A DNA stretch of 38,357 nt from Candidatus Moraniibacteriota bacterium (GCA_013334575.1 JAAXXG010000001.1:105280-143636); one strand, 5' to 3'; numbered from the stretch's first letter, positions 1 to 8,399 are shown. Program-made: numbers and translations. Notes: generated by a model from the letters alone, not told the origin.

Positions 1-86
1 GTTTATGCGTACGGGGTAGGGGATAATAAGGGATTCGTTTCCGTTTGAGGTGTCCATAGGATAGAGGAGGTATGATCGGATCCGTG

Positions 87-107
87 AAAAATGCGGCACA
101 TCCGCAT
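87..107 (-). terminator. Intrinsic terminator of the nuclease gene
   Basis: Read on the minus strand, ATGCGG-atgtg-CCGCAT forms a 6-bp hairpin followed directly by TTTT. It lies about 20 bp past the stop codon of the nuclease gene. A further TCCGTG/CACGGA pair surrounds it. The T tract is short, so efficiency is uncertain. Bases 1-86 hold no gene that I can support. Confidence 0.6.
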
Positions 108-126
108 CACGGAAGAGGGAAACGGT

Positions 127-1323
127 TCAGGAGACGACCGATTCGTCGAGCGCTTCGATATCACGGGCCTTCTTGATCGTCAGCGAGACGGATTCCTTGT
201 CCGGAACCTTGGCCGCCTCGACCTCCTTCCGGGCCGAAAGGGGAAGGACGGGGAGTATGCCCCGGAGTGCCGTCCCGTCAACCTTGCGCACCGCGTCCCA
301 TTTGTCAAGCGGAACGAGCACTTCGCGAAGCCGGTCCTCATCGTATTTCCATGTCCGACGGACCGACTTTCCGACGATTCCGGTCGAACCGAATACCCGC
401 TCGACCTCCTTCCCTTCCATATAGGAAAGGAGCGTCTCGGAAAGCTGCGCGTACCGCAGCTTATCACCCTTCATGCGGTCGCGGAGCGTCAGGATCTCCT
501 CGATCGCCTTCTGCGCGCCATCGTCGTCGACGGAATGCTCCTCGAGATACTTATGCTTCCAGAACGGGCAGTATCGCCGATATCCGCACCATTCGCACAG
601 CGGCGACAGGATCGGATCGAACTTCGCGGCCTCGATATCGCCGATCGCGGCGAGGAACTGCCGGTCGAGGTCGGCGAGCTGCTCTCTCGTCCGGGTCGAC
701 GAGAGTTTCACGCCGTGACGCAGGTAGTAGAGGCTTACCGTTATCCGATCGAGATGCTCGGTCTCCTTCGGGTACCGGTCAAGAAACGCTCTCAGATAGA
801 TCGACAGCTGGAGATCGTTGTCCACTTTCTCCTGCGAAGGCATCTTGCGTGCGGTCTTGTAGTCGATGATCTCGAAGCCCGAAGGAGTCGCATCGATGCG
901 GTCGACGATACCGGCGACCACGTGTCTGCCGGTCGAATCGTCTCCTATCTCGAGAGCGAAACGGCTTTCCAGGTCGACGATCGTCGCTTCCCCGGGGTCG
1001 TTCTTGGCATAGTAGTCGGAAATGATCTTCACGCCCTGCGAGAACGCGGCGCGCTCTTCGGTCTCGTTCTCGTACGCGTCACCGTTCCAGAGCTGCGAGA
1101 ACTGATTGAGCGCCTGATCCAGGGTCGGCTGCACGGACGCCGGCGTATGGATATAACGAAGCACCGAATGAATAATCGTCCCGAAGACCTGCTCGCGTGA
1201 CTTCGGTTCCTTCAGATTTTCGACATATTGGAAACGGTACTTGAGGGGGCAGTTCCGATACGCCTCAAGACCGGAATAGGAGATGCGCATACTGGTATCA
1301 CTGAAACGTTTCACGGAAATCAC
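127..1323 (-). CDS. PD-(D/E)XK nuclease family protein, RecB/Cas4-like, with Fe-S cysteines
   Basis: Predicted single-strand DNA nuclease of the RecB-type PDDEXK superfamily (PDDEXK_1-like). Visible motifs are an N-terminal Cys in 'YRNCPLKYRFQY', the helix 'GTIIHSVLRYIH', the catalytic 'GIVDRID...IIDYKT' (D then D-Y-K), 'LQLSIYLRAF', and a C-terminal CxxC-x5-C ('CEWCGYRRYC'). Together with the early Cys these could hold a 4Fe-4S cluster, as in AddB and Cas4. No helicase domain and no cas genes are nearby, so it stands alone; general repair is the safest inference. The track starts at 1362, but a TACAAT box lies at 1330-1335 and, exactly 6 nt later, an in-frame GTG (1323). I prefer this leaderless start (398 aa); ATG at 1290 is the alternative. 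Confidence 0.85.
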   Translation of the reverse strand: MISVKRFSDTSMRISYSGLEAYRNCPLKYRFQYVENLKEPKSREQVFGTIIHSVLRYIHTPASVQPTLDQALNQFSQLWNGDAYENETEERAAFSQGVKIISDYYAKNDPGEATIVDLESRFALEIGDDSTGRHVVAGIVDRIDATPSGFEIIDYKTARKMPSQEKVDNDLQLSIYLRAFLDRYPKETEHLDRITVSLYYLRHGVKLSSTRTREQLADLDRQFLAAIGDIEAAKFDPILSPLCEWCGYRRYCPFWKHKYLEEHSVDDDGAQKAIEEILTLRDRMKGDKLRYAQLSETLLSYMEGKEVERVFGSTGIVGKSVRRTWKYDEDRLREVLVPLDKWDAVRKVDGTALRGILPVLPLSARKEVEAAKVPDKESVSLTIKKARDIEALDESVVS

Positions 1324-1329
1324 ACTGCC

Positions 1330-1335
1330 ATTGTA
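1330..1335 (-). promoter_or_regulatory. -10 box (TACAAT) for the nuclease gene, leaderless spacing
   Basis: On the minus strand TACAAT is followed by GGCAGT and then an in-frame GTG. The 6-nt gap places the expected transcription start on the GTG. The same geometry occurs in front of five other genes in this window. No good -35 box is evident. Confidence 0.5.
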
Positions 1336-1381
1336 CACCAGAAGCGACTCCGGACCCTCCATGAGAAAGCAACGTAAGCGT

Positions 1382-1412
1382 TTGACATTTTAATGATTCG
1401 TGTCCTTATTAT
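1382..1412 (+). promoter_or_regulatory. Promoter-like sequence facing the long intergenic region
   Basis: TTGACA matches the -35 consensus exactly and TATTAT matches 5 of 6 of the -10 consensus, but the 19-bp spacer is longer than optimal. It would transcribe away from the nuclease gene into the gene-free region. Confidence 0.35.
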
Positions 1413-2118
1413 ATATAAACCGAATCCGCGGGGGAGGACGCCACTCGCGGAACGAGCATCGTTTCGGAGAAGAATCGGCGTCATCGGATCGGGGAAACAT
1501 CAGGACATTCCGACGAGGTCTCCGCTGTGCTCACAAATCGAATTTCAAACATAAATGCTATTTGCATCAATGTAGATTCGTCCATATTCATGGGCTTTTC
1601 CGTTTCGATAGCATGTCGCCTTATGTAACTTATGCGACATGATATGATACATTATCCCATAAGAATACCCGATGAATAATTCCAGCGGTCGTACGAAATG
1701 CTTCCTTCAAACTATGAAAAATACAACGTGTGTTGTTTGTCGTGTCATTCATTTTCGCTGCATGCTTTCGTGTCTCATTCGGGTTCCCGTATTCCGATTC
1801 CGTGTCCGTATTCCGACCCGGCTCGGCCAGATCTCCGTCGACATCGAGTCCAGGGAATGATTCCGCCGTTTTGCGATACGAAGCGCCCCTGATATTGTCC
1901 GGAAAGCGGATCCTTCCGTGCGATGATATACGAGATGGTAGGACACTCCCCTTGTGTCGACGTTATATCGGCGCAAGTGTCCCGATAATACATCGACCTC
2001 AAAAGAGCGTGGTTTCGTCGGCGGGGAAATTTCGATATATCGTTCGGACGATGGGATACTCGACCAGCGACACGTAGCGTATCGTTGCCTGGATGATAAC
2101 ATCAGAAGATCCCGCGAG

Positions 2119-2169
2119 GGGGAGTCCGGGATTCGCCGACATGTCTATTCCCGGTGAACACTCCCCTTT
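2119..2169 (+). terminator. Two-part hairpin with short T run, possible terminator
   Basis: GGGGAGT pairs with ACTCCCC and, inside it, CCGGGA pairs with TCCCGG; the 3' side ends in TTT. It would stop a rightward transcript from the gene-free region. It lies back-to-back with the clear minus-strand terminator at 2174-2201. Confidence 0.35.
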
Positions 2170-2173
2170 CGCC

Positions 2174-2201
2174 AAAAAAAATCGGAGCGAGGACGCTCCG
2201 A
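2174..2201 (-). terminator. Strong intrinsic terminator of the M23 peptidase operon
   Basis: On the minus strand TCGGAGCG-tcct-CGCTCCGA forms a perfect 8-bp hairpin with a 4-nt loop followed by eight T residues. It is about 60 bp beyond the stop codon at 2260 and marks the end of the leftward unit that begins at the M23 peptidase. Confidence 0.9.
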
Positions 2202-2259
2202 CGGACCCTATGCAACATACGGGAACCGGATTCCGTTTCCCGATTCGGCGGACTATCGG

Positions 2260-3060
2260 CTATCGCTTTCCGAACGGCCGCAAGGAAACGGGGGCCGCAG
2301 GAGGGGACGTTCGGGGAACGGACATCGGAGGAACGGAGGCCTTGCTCGCACTTGGAACCGCCGGCATTCCCCTTCCGGAAACCGATGGAATCGAAGGGGT
2401 ATGCGGATGCTGCGATACGACCGACGACGGCTGTACCGGCATGATTCCATGAGGCTGGAAACCGTGAACGCCGACCGGCTTTCCCACGCCATGCGTCGGG
2501 TTCAAGGCGATGCCGGCATCGCTCTTTCTGACTCCGGCAAGGAAACCCGCGCCAGCCGCCATTTTAGTAGCCTTTGCGGCAGACGTCCTGCCGAACATTC
2601 CGAAAGGCTTTCTCTCAGATAACTTCGCGTCACGGTCCGAAATCGGTATCGGCTCAGGCTTCTTGCGTCCGAGATGGGAATTGGAAAGCCTGTTAAGAAG
2701 CTCGCGCTTCCTGGCTCCGGTCGCGCCGGTAAGCTCACTCGCCATCGCTCGAGCCTCCTTCGGAGTGATAAGATGTTCCCTTGCCATCGTCTCGGCGATA
2801 TCGCCGAGATCGGTAACGCCGGTTACGCCCCAGTCCTTATATCGCGAGCGGTTCTTTCCGCCTCCTTTCTCGATCAGAAGCTCTCCGAACCGGTCGCGTT
2901 CGACTTTCCGGTTCAGGATCCCCCTCGTGACAGCGTTTTTTTCGGTGACCAGTTCGGCAGCCTTCCACTTATGCCGATGAACCGAACGGACGTCTTTCTG
3001 ATCCAGGATGATCTTGTCCCTGCGGTCCCGCCAATCCTTTCCGAAAAGTATGCCCGGCAT
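2260..3060 (-). CDS. Hypothetical basic protein with Pro/Ser-rich tail
   Basis: Not recognised. 266 aa, strongly basic, with no signal peptide or membrane segment. The first ~150 residues are rich in Lys, Arg and Glu, with helical stretches such as 'AETMAREHLITPKEARAMASELTG'. The last ~90 residues are low complexity, dominated by Pro, Ser, Val and Ala, and look disordered. It starts 28 bp after the preceding unknown gene and ends at a strong terminator, so it is the last gene of the M23 peptidase unit. No Shine-Dalgarno is visible; a coupled start is likely. Real coding is supported by its position, long open frame and codon usage like the neighbours. Confidence 0.7.
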   Translation of the reverse strand: MPGILFGKDWRDRRDKIILDQKDVRSVHRHKWKAAELVTEKNAVTRGILNRKVERDRFGELLIEKGGGKNRSRYKDWGVTGVTDLGDIAETMAREHLITPKEARAMASELTGATGARKRELLNRLSNSHLGRKKPEPIPISDRDAKLSERKPFGMFGRTSAAKATKMAAGAGFLAGVRKSDAGIALNPTHGVGKPVGVHGFQPHGIMPVQPSSVVSQHPHTPSIPSVSGRGMPAVPSASKASVPPMSVPRTSPPAAPVSLRPFGKR

Positions 3061-3088
3061 ATGCGTTCGAGAATAAACGAATGCTCTC

Positions 3089-3544
3089 TCAAAGGCCGAT
3101 CTGTCGGAGCATGATCCGAATCGGCGACTCCTTACGTTTCACCGCGGAAGAATCCCCTTCCGATCTGTTTTCGCTTCGGTTCCGTTCCTGTTCCTGTCTC
3201 CACCAGAGATATTCCCGCTTCGCAGTCTCCGGTACCCCATCGGGAAAGACTTTCCTCAGGATATCGTCTTCGATCTGGTATCGTTTCAGCCTACGATCTT
3301 CGAAAAGGTCGGCAAGGACCCGAAGAAAGCCGGCTGCCGTCAGATCGGCGGAACCGTCTTCCGAATGATCGAATATCGCCTCGAGCAGGACACGCCTCAT
3401 GAACGAGTCACGAAAGACCGACTCGGAAAGCGACGGGTACTCCAGAAAGAAAGACTCGAGCACGGGACCCTTGATCGGATCGCGGGCGCCGGATTTCTGC
3501 AATATTTGGCGTTCGATGATCGCATTGTCTGGATGAAACCTCAT
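3089..3544 (-). CDS. Hypothetical charged protein
   Basis: Not recognised. About 151 aa, soluble, highly charged, mostly predicted helical. A C-terminal segment 'WWRQEQERNRSENRSEGD' is very polar. The track start at 3556 is a TTG immediately after the peptidase stop; the ATG at 3544 (MRFHPDNA) is more likely and lies 12 bp after that stop. It sits between the M23 peptidase and the basic unknown protein in the same leftward unit. A role connected with the envelope is only a guess from context. Confidence 0.65.
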   Translation of the reverse strand: MRFHPDNAIIERQILQKSGARDPIKGPVLESFFLEYPSLSESVFRDSFMRRVLLEAIFDHSEDGSADLTAAGFLRVLADLFEDRRLKRYQIEDDILRKVFPDGVPETAKREYLWWRQEQERNRSENRSEGDSSAVKRKESPIRIMLRQIGL

Positions 3545-3556
3545 ACTCGGTGACAA

Positions 3557-4828
3557 TTAGGGAAGATAACTCATCGGGTTTACGCTCGCGCCGATCGGGT
3601 AGTAAACGCCGTTGACTTTGGTCGATTCGACGACCTTGTACGAACTCGCCGAGAAGACGGAAAAATGAAGATGGGGACCGGTCGAATAACCGGTATTCCC
3701 GGAAAGCCCTATCTTTTGCCCCTTCGTAACCTTCTGCCCCTTCGAGACCCCATGACTCGACAGGTGACCATACAGGGTGATCAGTCCGTTCCCATGGTCG
3801 ATGGCGATCCATTTCCCATAGGCATATTTTCCGGCATTACCGGTGCCGACAATCTTCCCGGCGGCGGCGGCCATGACGGTAGTTCCGGAATCGACCGAAA
3901 AATCGATTCCGTTGTGCATCCCCGATGCATACGCCTTTTTCGCGAAGGCGGTCTTCCCGTATCCCTGTGAAATCTCCGGGTTCTTGAGCGGATACGCCAG
4001 AAGTCCGCGGTTCGCCGATGGAACGTCGGATCCGACGGACAGTCCGGATTCGAGGCTCTCGATCTCGTCCTCGATCGCCTTGCGCTGTTCCTCCAGGTTG
4101 TCGACGAGATTCGAATATTTCGTCTGTTCCGTCTGGGTCTTCGCAAGCAGGACCTGCTTATTCTTTTGCGCGTCAGACAACTCGGAGTTTTTCTGATCCA
4201 ACTGACTCTTCAGTGAGTCTGCTTCGATCTTCTTCCGGGTCAGCAGGTCCTGCTCGCCTTCAAGCGACTTCTTCGTATCGGCAAGATCACGAAGGATGCT
4301 GACAATACGATCGTTCGTCTGCACCATCCAATCATCCCGACCGGAAAAGAACCCGTATCCATCCTCCCCGGACGATGCCAACAGGATGCCGGACCCGTCG
4401 TCCGAACCGGCATGATATTCGCGGACCAACTCCGAGAGGACCAACCGTTCACGGGCGATGATCCGGACCTTTTCGGAAACCTGACCGTTGATATCGTCGA
4501 GTTGGGAAGAAACGTCGGAAAGACGCTGTTCGGCGGACCTGATTTCCAATTCCAGTTTCGAAGCCTGCGCTTCGAGCGCCTCGATCTGGTCCTGAAGCGT
4601 GGCTCCCTGTGCCTGCTTCAGATCGATGATCTTCTGATACGCCTTGATCTTATCATTGATCTTCTTGATCTCGTCCTCACGGTCTTCGATGGCCTCTTTC
4701 TGGTCGTCGGTCAGGGTCGAAATGCTGTCGGCCGCATGGGCCCTGACGACAACAAAAACGCATGCGACCAAAAGGAGGGCAAACACCGCCGCCAGCGTCT
4801 TTCTCGTGGATTCACGTTCGGGCATCAT
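3557..4828 (-). CDS. Secreted coiled-coil M23 (LytM) peptidase, EnvC/NlpD-like
   Basis: Predicted cell-wall hydrolase or hydrolase activator outside the membrane. Order of parts: a short basic N-terminus, a hydrophobic segment 'TLAAVFALLLVACVFVVV' ending near 'AHAADS' (signal peptide), about 240 residues of coiled coil with many Glu/Lys/Gln heptads, then a C-terminal LytM domain. Zinc ligands appear intact: 'HNGIDF' (H-x3-D) and 'HLHFSVF' (HxH), plus 'LYGHLSSHG'. This arrangement matches factors acting at peptidoglycan during division. The track start (4846) lies upstream of a TGG-TATACT box; exactly 6 nt after that box come tandem ATGs (4828, 4825), so 4828 is preferred (423 aa). It heads a unit with two unknown genes. 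Confidence 0.9.
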   Translation of the reverse strand: MMPERESTRKTLAAVFALLLVACVFVVVRAHAADSISTLTDDQKEAIEDREDEIKKINDKIKAYQKIIDLKQAQGATLQDQIEALEAQASKLELEIRSAEQRLSDVSSQLDDINGQVSEKVRIIARERLVLSELVREYHAGSDDGSGILLASSGEDGYGFFSGRDDWMVQTNDRIVSILRDLADTKKSLEGEQDLLTRKKIEADSLKSQLDQKNSELSDAQKNKQVLLAKTQTEQTKYSNLVDNLEEQRKAIEDEIESLESGLSVGSDVPSANRGLLAYPLKNPEISQGYGKTAFAKKAYASGMHNGIDFSVDSGTTVMAAAAGKIVGTGNAGKYAYGKWIAIDHGNGLITLYGHLSSHGVSKGQKVTKGQKIGLSGNTGYSTGPHLHFSVFSASSYKVVESTKVNGVYYPIGASVNPMSYLP

Positions 4829-4834
4829 GACCGA

Positions 4835-4843
4835 AGTATACCA
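4835..4843 (-). promoter_or_regulatory. Extended -10 promoter, leaderless spacing, M23 peptidase
   Basis: TGG-TATACT on the minus strand is an extended -10 with one mismatch in the hexamer. Six nucleotides (TCGGTC) separate it from ATGATG, so the transcript should begin at or beside the start codon. A TTCGGA 17 bp upstream is a poor -35. Confidence 0.65.
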
Positions 4844-4900
4844 CATATCCGGCGTTTTCCGAAGGTCCTCTGTCTATCGGCGTCCCCATTCGAGGAGTCC

Positions 4901-5521
4901 TTAGGAGGCGGACGTTTCGTACGACGGTTTCCACTCGATATTCCCCTTCCGGAACTCCTCGCGAAGACGCTTCTTGATGTCCGCGAGAGCCGGACGAAGC
5001 GAAGGGAATCTTTCCACGGCGGCATCGGCATAGTTGGCGATGAGTTCGGGACGGTCATATGCCCGATAGCCGAGCTCGACCAGCTGAAGCAGCGTCTCAA
5101 GCTTGTCGAGAGCCTTTACGAACCGGGCGGCATCCGTAGTGCCCTCATCGTATTCCCGGTTTAGGGACAGGATCGCGTCACGATGTCCCTCGGAAAGCGC
5201 GGATCCGATACGGTCGAGTGCCTCCGCCTCGAGCGATTTCTTCTCCTCCCGGGTGATTTCCCCGGATGCGACCCGTACATAGTCGATATCCCCGGTCACC
5301 GCCTCGGCGATATCGTGAACGACGGCCATCCGGAGGGCGCGATGCCGCTTTTCATCCGTTTCCAACAGGTTCCCGTATAGCGAGACCATGAGCGAGAGAC
5401 GATAGGAATGATCCGCGACCGATTCCCTGCGTCCCGCAAGAAGTTCCCCGTAGCGGAATGTCGACTTGAGTTTTCCCGCGATGGCGAGAAATTCGAACGG
5501 GACGGTTTCCATATCGCTCAT
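4901..5521 (-). CDS. HD-domain hydrolase, YfbR/HDDC2-like 5'-deoxynucleotidase
   Basis: Predicted metal-dependent phosphohydrolase acting on (deoxy)nucleoside monophosphates, cytosolic. The HD signature is complete: 'VADHSYRLSLM' gives the first His, 'AVVHDIAEAVTGD' the HD pair, and 'VKALDKLETLLQ' the final Asp. Its ~206 aa and the 'E-x-VADHS' and 'HD-x-AE' motifs fit the HDDC2/YfbR group. The track ORF extends 92 residues upstream through gltX; that arginine-rich stretch is a shadow. The ATG at 5521 lies 5 bp after the gltX stop, so the two are co-transcribed and probably coupled. Substrate is inferred from family only. Confidence 0.85.
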   Translation of the reverse strand: MSDMETVPFEFLAIAGKLKSTFRYGELLAGRRESVADHSYRLSLMVSLYGNLLETDEKRHRALRMAVVHDIAEAVTGDIDYVRVASGEITREEKKSLEAEALDRIGSALSEGHRDAILSLNREYDEGTTDAARFVKALDKLETLLQLVELGYRAYDRPELIANYADAAVERFPSLRPALADIKKRLREEFRKGNIEWKPSYETSAS

Positions 5522-5526
5522 GAGTC

Positions 5527-7077
5527 TCAAGAAAGAGAGGAAACGGCGCGGCCTATGCGATCGATCGTCGCTTCGCGACCGAGGACCCAGGCGAGGTCCT
5601 GCGGCGGAGGCGACTGCTTCGCGCCCGAAAGCGCGACGCGGATCGGCCAGAGGAAATCGCCGCGCTTCTCGCCAGCGGCCGCGAGCAGGATCTCGCCGAG
5701 ACACTCGCGGGTCCAGTCCGATTCCGGAATATCCGCAAAAATCCCGATCGCCCGACGAAGCGAATCGACCGTCTCTTCGGGGGTATTCCCCTTCCATGGC
5801 AGCAGGGTCGGATCCGTATCCGGCTCGACGAGCAGGTACGCATGCTCGTCGCCGATGTCCGACAGGAGCGAAAGCCGGTCCCGGGCTACCTCGACGAACC
5901 GGGCGACATAGGAGGCGTCATGCCGTGCGGCCGGAGCTTCGATGAAGAACGGTTTTGTAGAAAGGAACGGTGTTATTTTTCCGACCAGCGAGTCAACGGA
6001 GAGTGACTTGATATACTGCGCGTTCAGCCAGTCGAGCTTTCGTATGTCAAAGACGGCTCCGGCCTTATTGACCTGTGCCAGATCGAAGACCTGCGAAAGT
6101 TCGCCGACCGAGAAAACCTCCTGCGTGCTCCCCTGTCCCGGATTCCATCCCAGGAGCGCGACGAAGTTGATGAGTGCTTCGGGAAGATATCCCTTGCCGA
6201 GGTAGTCCTCGACCGCGACGTCGCCCTGACGCTTGGAAAGCTTGGTCTTGTCGGGATTGAGAAGCAGCGGCAGATGCGCGAACTCGGGCGATTCCCAGCC
6301 GAACGCTTCATAAAGAAGGATGTGTTTCGGGGTGGACGGGAGCCACTCCTCGCCGCGGATGACGTGCGACACCTCCATCAGACGGTCGTCCACGACGCTC
6401 GCGAGATGATAGGTCGGGTAGCCGTCGGACTTCACGAGCACCTGATCGTCGACATTGTCCGCATGGATCCGGACTTCGCCGCGCACCAGGTCGCGGAAGA
6501 CGATATCGCCGCGGCCCGAAGGGACGTCGAGCCGGATGACGGACGGTTCGCCTGCGGCCATCCGGGTCGCGACTTCCTCGGACGAAAGCGACCGGCAGCG
6601 CTTGTCGTACTTCGGCGCCTCCTTTCGAATCGACTGTTCTTCTCGTAGGCGATCCAGCCGCTCCCGACTGCAGAAGCATCGGTACGCGTGTCCGGAAGCG
6701 ACGAGTCGCTCCGCATGTTCGGCATAGATGTCGAGCCGCTCTGACTGGATATAAGGTCCGTGACTTCCGACCTCGGAAACACCCGGGTACGCTTCCGAAT
6801 GTCGGCTCGCCTCGCGCGACGGCATATTCCGGTCGTCCCGAAGGAAGACCCCCTCGTCGGGTATGATACCCATCCCCTCGAGGCTCCGGACCAGTCCCTC
6901 GAGCGCTCCTTCGACGAACCGTTCCCGGTCGGTATCCTCGATGCGCAGGATGAACTTTCCGCCGGTGCGCCGGGCGAAGAGGTAATTGTAGAGAGCGGTA
7001 CGGAGGCCGCCGACATGCAGGTACCCGGTGGGAGAAGGCGCGAATCTGACCCGGACCCGTTCGTTCGTCACGGTCAT
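5527..7077 (-). CDS. gltX: Glutamyl-tRNA synthetase
   Basis: Charges tRNA-Glu with glutamate. Class I motifs are clear: 'RFAPSPTGYLHVGGLRTALYNYLFAR' near the N-terminus (HIGH region) and 'TKLSKRQGDVAVEDY' (KMSKS region) near residue 265. The sequence also has the usual 'GEEWLPSTPKHILLYEAFGW'. Length 516 aa is close to the bacterial norm, with a C-terminal anticodon-binding part. Whether it also charges tRNA-Gln cannot be decided here. The start is the ATG 4 bp after the stop of the WecG-like gene; there is no Shine-Dalgarno, so coupling is plausible. The HD hydrolase follows after 5 bp. Confidence 0.97.
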   Translation of the reverse strand: MTVTNERVRVRFAPSPTGYLHVGGLRTALYNYLFARRTGGKFILRIEDTDRERFVEGALEGLVRSLEGMGIIPDEGVFLRDDRNMPSREASRHSEAYPGVSEVGSHGPYIQSERLDIYAEHAERLVASGHAYRCFCSRERLDRLREEQSIRKEAPKYDKRCRSLSSEEVATRMAAGEPSVIRLDVPSGRGDIVFRDLVRGEVRIHADNVDDQVLVKSDGYPTYHLASVVDDRLMEVSHVIRGEEWLPSTPKHILLYEAFGWESPEFAHLPLLLNPDKTKLSKRQGDVAVEDYLGKGYLPEALINFVALLGWNPGQGSTQEVFSVGELSQVFDLAQVNKAGAVFDIRKLDWLNAQYIKSLSVDSLVGKITPFLSTKPFFIEAPAARHDASYVARFVEVARDRLSLLSDIGDEHAYLLVEPDTDPTLLPWKGNTPEETVDSLRRAIGIFADIPESDWTRECLGEILLAAAGEKRGDFLWPIRVALSGAKQSPPPQDLAWVLGREATIDRIGRAVSSLS

Positions 7078-7081
7078 ACGG

Positions 7082-7825
7082 TTATCGTTCTTGTATACTG
7101 ACGGATTTTATCCTATCAGAAAGGCGTAAAAAAGGGAAAACTACGGTCGCGGTCCATATCCTCCCAATCCTTCGCGGCTGGACGAGCAGTCTGAAAAACC
7201 ACTCGAGACCGACTGTGCGCATCCGTTCCGGGGCCCGCTTTCGTCTGCCAGTCAGAAAATCGAAACTTCCGCCGACTCCCATCGCGAGCCGGATATTCCC
7301 GGGGTCCTTCCGGAACGATTCGAGAGCGTACTCCTGTTCCGGCGCGCCGAAATTACAGAGAACGACCGTCGCCCGGCGCGCAGCATCCGGTACGATGATC
7401 GACTTCGGATCGAGCGTCTCTCCGTCGACGACAAGGCGCGTATACCGCGCCCGTATCGCGCGTATGACTTCCGGGAGCGTCGAGAGTCCGTCGTTCCGTA
7501 CGAGAAGAAAGGCGGACGACTGCGATCGCTCCGCCTCGGAAAGGACGAACGAAAGCAGGTCCGCGCCGGGATAACGCACGATCTTTTTCCCGGACAGGAA
7601 TCCGTCGAGCACGATTCCGAACCCGTCTGCGATCCGATAGTCCGCGGCCAGCAGGTTCTCCCGGAAGCATGCATCTCTCCGTGCCCGAACGAAAAACTCA
7701 GGATTCGCCGTCGCGATGCGCCGGAACCTCTTCCCGCCGAGCGTTTCGCGGATGATCGACTCGACCCCCTTCCGGGAACGGCATTCTACGGGGACTCCGA
7801 ATATTCGATGCGTGTCCGTATCCAT
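7082..7825 (-). CDS. WecG/TagA/CpsF-family glycosyltransferase (GT26)
   Basis: Predicted transferase that adds a sugar, classically N-acetylmannosamine(uronate), to an undecaprenyl-linked acceptor at the inner face of the membrane. Family motifs are plain: 'TANPEFFVRARR', 'ADGFGIVLDG', 'NFGAPEQEYAL', and 'MGVGGSFDFLTGRRKRAPERMRTVGLEWFFRLLVQPRRIGR'. About 247 aa from ATG 7825, normal for the family; the track start at 7894 lies within the previous gene. It starts 13 bp after the RNA ligase stop. It is far from the main glycan blocks and sits with translation genes. A TagA-like role in wall polymer synthesis is plausible; the exact sugar is unknown. Confidence 0.9.
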   Translation of the reverse strand: MDTDTHRIFGVPVECRSRKGVESIIRETLGGKRFRRIATANPEFFVRARRDACFRENLLAADYRIADGFGIVLDGFLSGKKIVRYPGADLLSFVLSEAERSQSSAFLLVRNDGLSTLPEVIRAIRARYTRLVVDGETLDPKSIIVPDAARRATVVLCNFGAPEQEYALESFRKDPGNIRLAMGVGGSFDFLTGRRKRAPERMRTVGLEWFFRLLVQPRRIGRIWTATVVFPFLRLSDRIKSVSIQER

Positions 7826-7838
7826 ACCGGAAAGGGAA

Positions 7839-8393
7839 TCATTCCCCGAGAGGGAATTCCTCCATAGCAAGATATTCGCGCTTCGCCCCCGCACCGACCG
7901 ACTCGAAGAGCACGACGGATGAGACGGGCTCGACGATGCGAAGCGACTTCGGAAGGGCTACCCGGCGATCTTCGGGAAGCAGCGCGAACCGATTACGCTG
8001 AAGTCGCGCGAGGTTCACATGCGGACGGAATCGCTGAAACTCGGCCGGCCTTTCCGAAAGCTCGGCCTCGAAGGCGTTTCGTAACCTCAGGAGGGGCTCG
8101 CTCTCGACACCGCGAAGCCAGAGCATCTTCGGCGACTCCCCCTCCGGCGCGTAGACGATCCCATCGAACAGGATCTCGAACGGCTCGGTTTCGGAACAGA
8201 TTTCCCGCGCCGCCTCAGAATACCGCTCGACGTCCTCGTCCGAAACGAATCCCAGAAACAGAAGCGTCACGTGCAGATGATCGGGGCGGGTCACGAACAG
8301 CGGCAGCGATTCCCACGTCGAAGCCTCCCGCGCGAGCCGGGTCCGGGTCTGCGACGAAAGCGGGATGGCGAAAAAGAGTCGTCGTTCGTTCAT
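7839..8393 (-). CDS. thpR: 2'-5' RNA ligase family protein (ThpR-like)
   Basis: 2H phosphoesterase superfamily; ThpR enzymes hydrolyse cyclic phosphodiesters and can reversibly join 2'-5' RNA ends. The protein begins 'MNERRLFFAIPLSS', the usual family N-terminus. The first motif is 'HLHVTLLFLG' (HxT). The second is 'FRPHVNLARL', HxN instead of the usual HxT, so catalysis should be checked. About 184 aa, normal. The track start at 8570 is too far upstream; ATG 8393 follows a TGC-TACGGT box by exactly 6 nt. The stop is 13 bp before the WecG-like gene. Confidence 0.88.
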   Translation of the reverse strand: MNERRLFFAIPLSSQTRTRLAREASTWESLPLFVTRPDHLHVTLLFLGFVSDEDVERYSEAAREICSETEPFEILFDGIVYAPEGESPKMLWLRGVESEPLLRLRNAFEAELSERPAEFQRFRPHVNLARLQRNRFALLPEDRRVALPKSLRIVEPVSSVVLFESVGAGAKREYLAMEEFPLGE

Positions 8394-8399
8394 AGGAGA

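Larger units (their letters stand above)
1363..2173. other. Long intergenic region with dyads, no convincing CDS
   Basis: About 810 bp without a credible protein gene; the track ORFs here have no recognisable domains and unlikely composition. A promoter-like TTGACA (1382-1387), N19, TATTAT (1407-1412) points rightwards. Dyads: TCCGCG/CGCGGA (1425-1451), CATGTCGC/GCGACATG (1612-1619/1634-1641), a 15-bp imperfect hairpin (1957-1971/1982-1996, 12 of 15 matching), and a two-part stem GGGGAGT-CCGGGA/TCCCGG-ACTCCCC (2119-2166) followed by TTT. One or more non-coding transcripts or regulatory sites are possible. I could not match tmRNA, RNase P RNA, SRP RNA or a tRNA. Confidence 0.4.

Noticed and set aside
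91-1200. 369-aa plus-strand ORF at the window start
   Set aside because: It is the antisense shadow of the nuclease gene, which has clear motifs on the minus strand.
1730-2102. Overlapping 115-117 aa ORFs in the long intergenic region
   Set aside because: No ribosome-binding sites, no domains, and the two strands are equally open, so neither is favoured.
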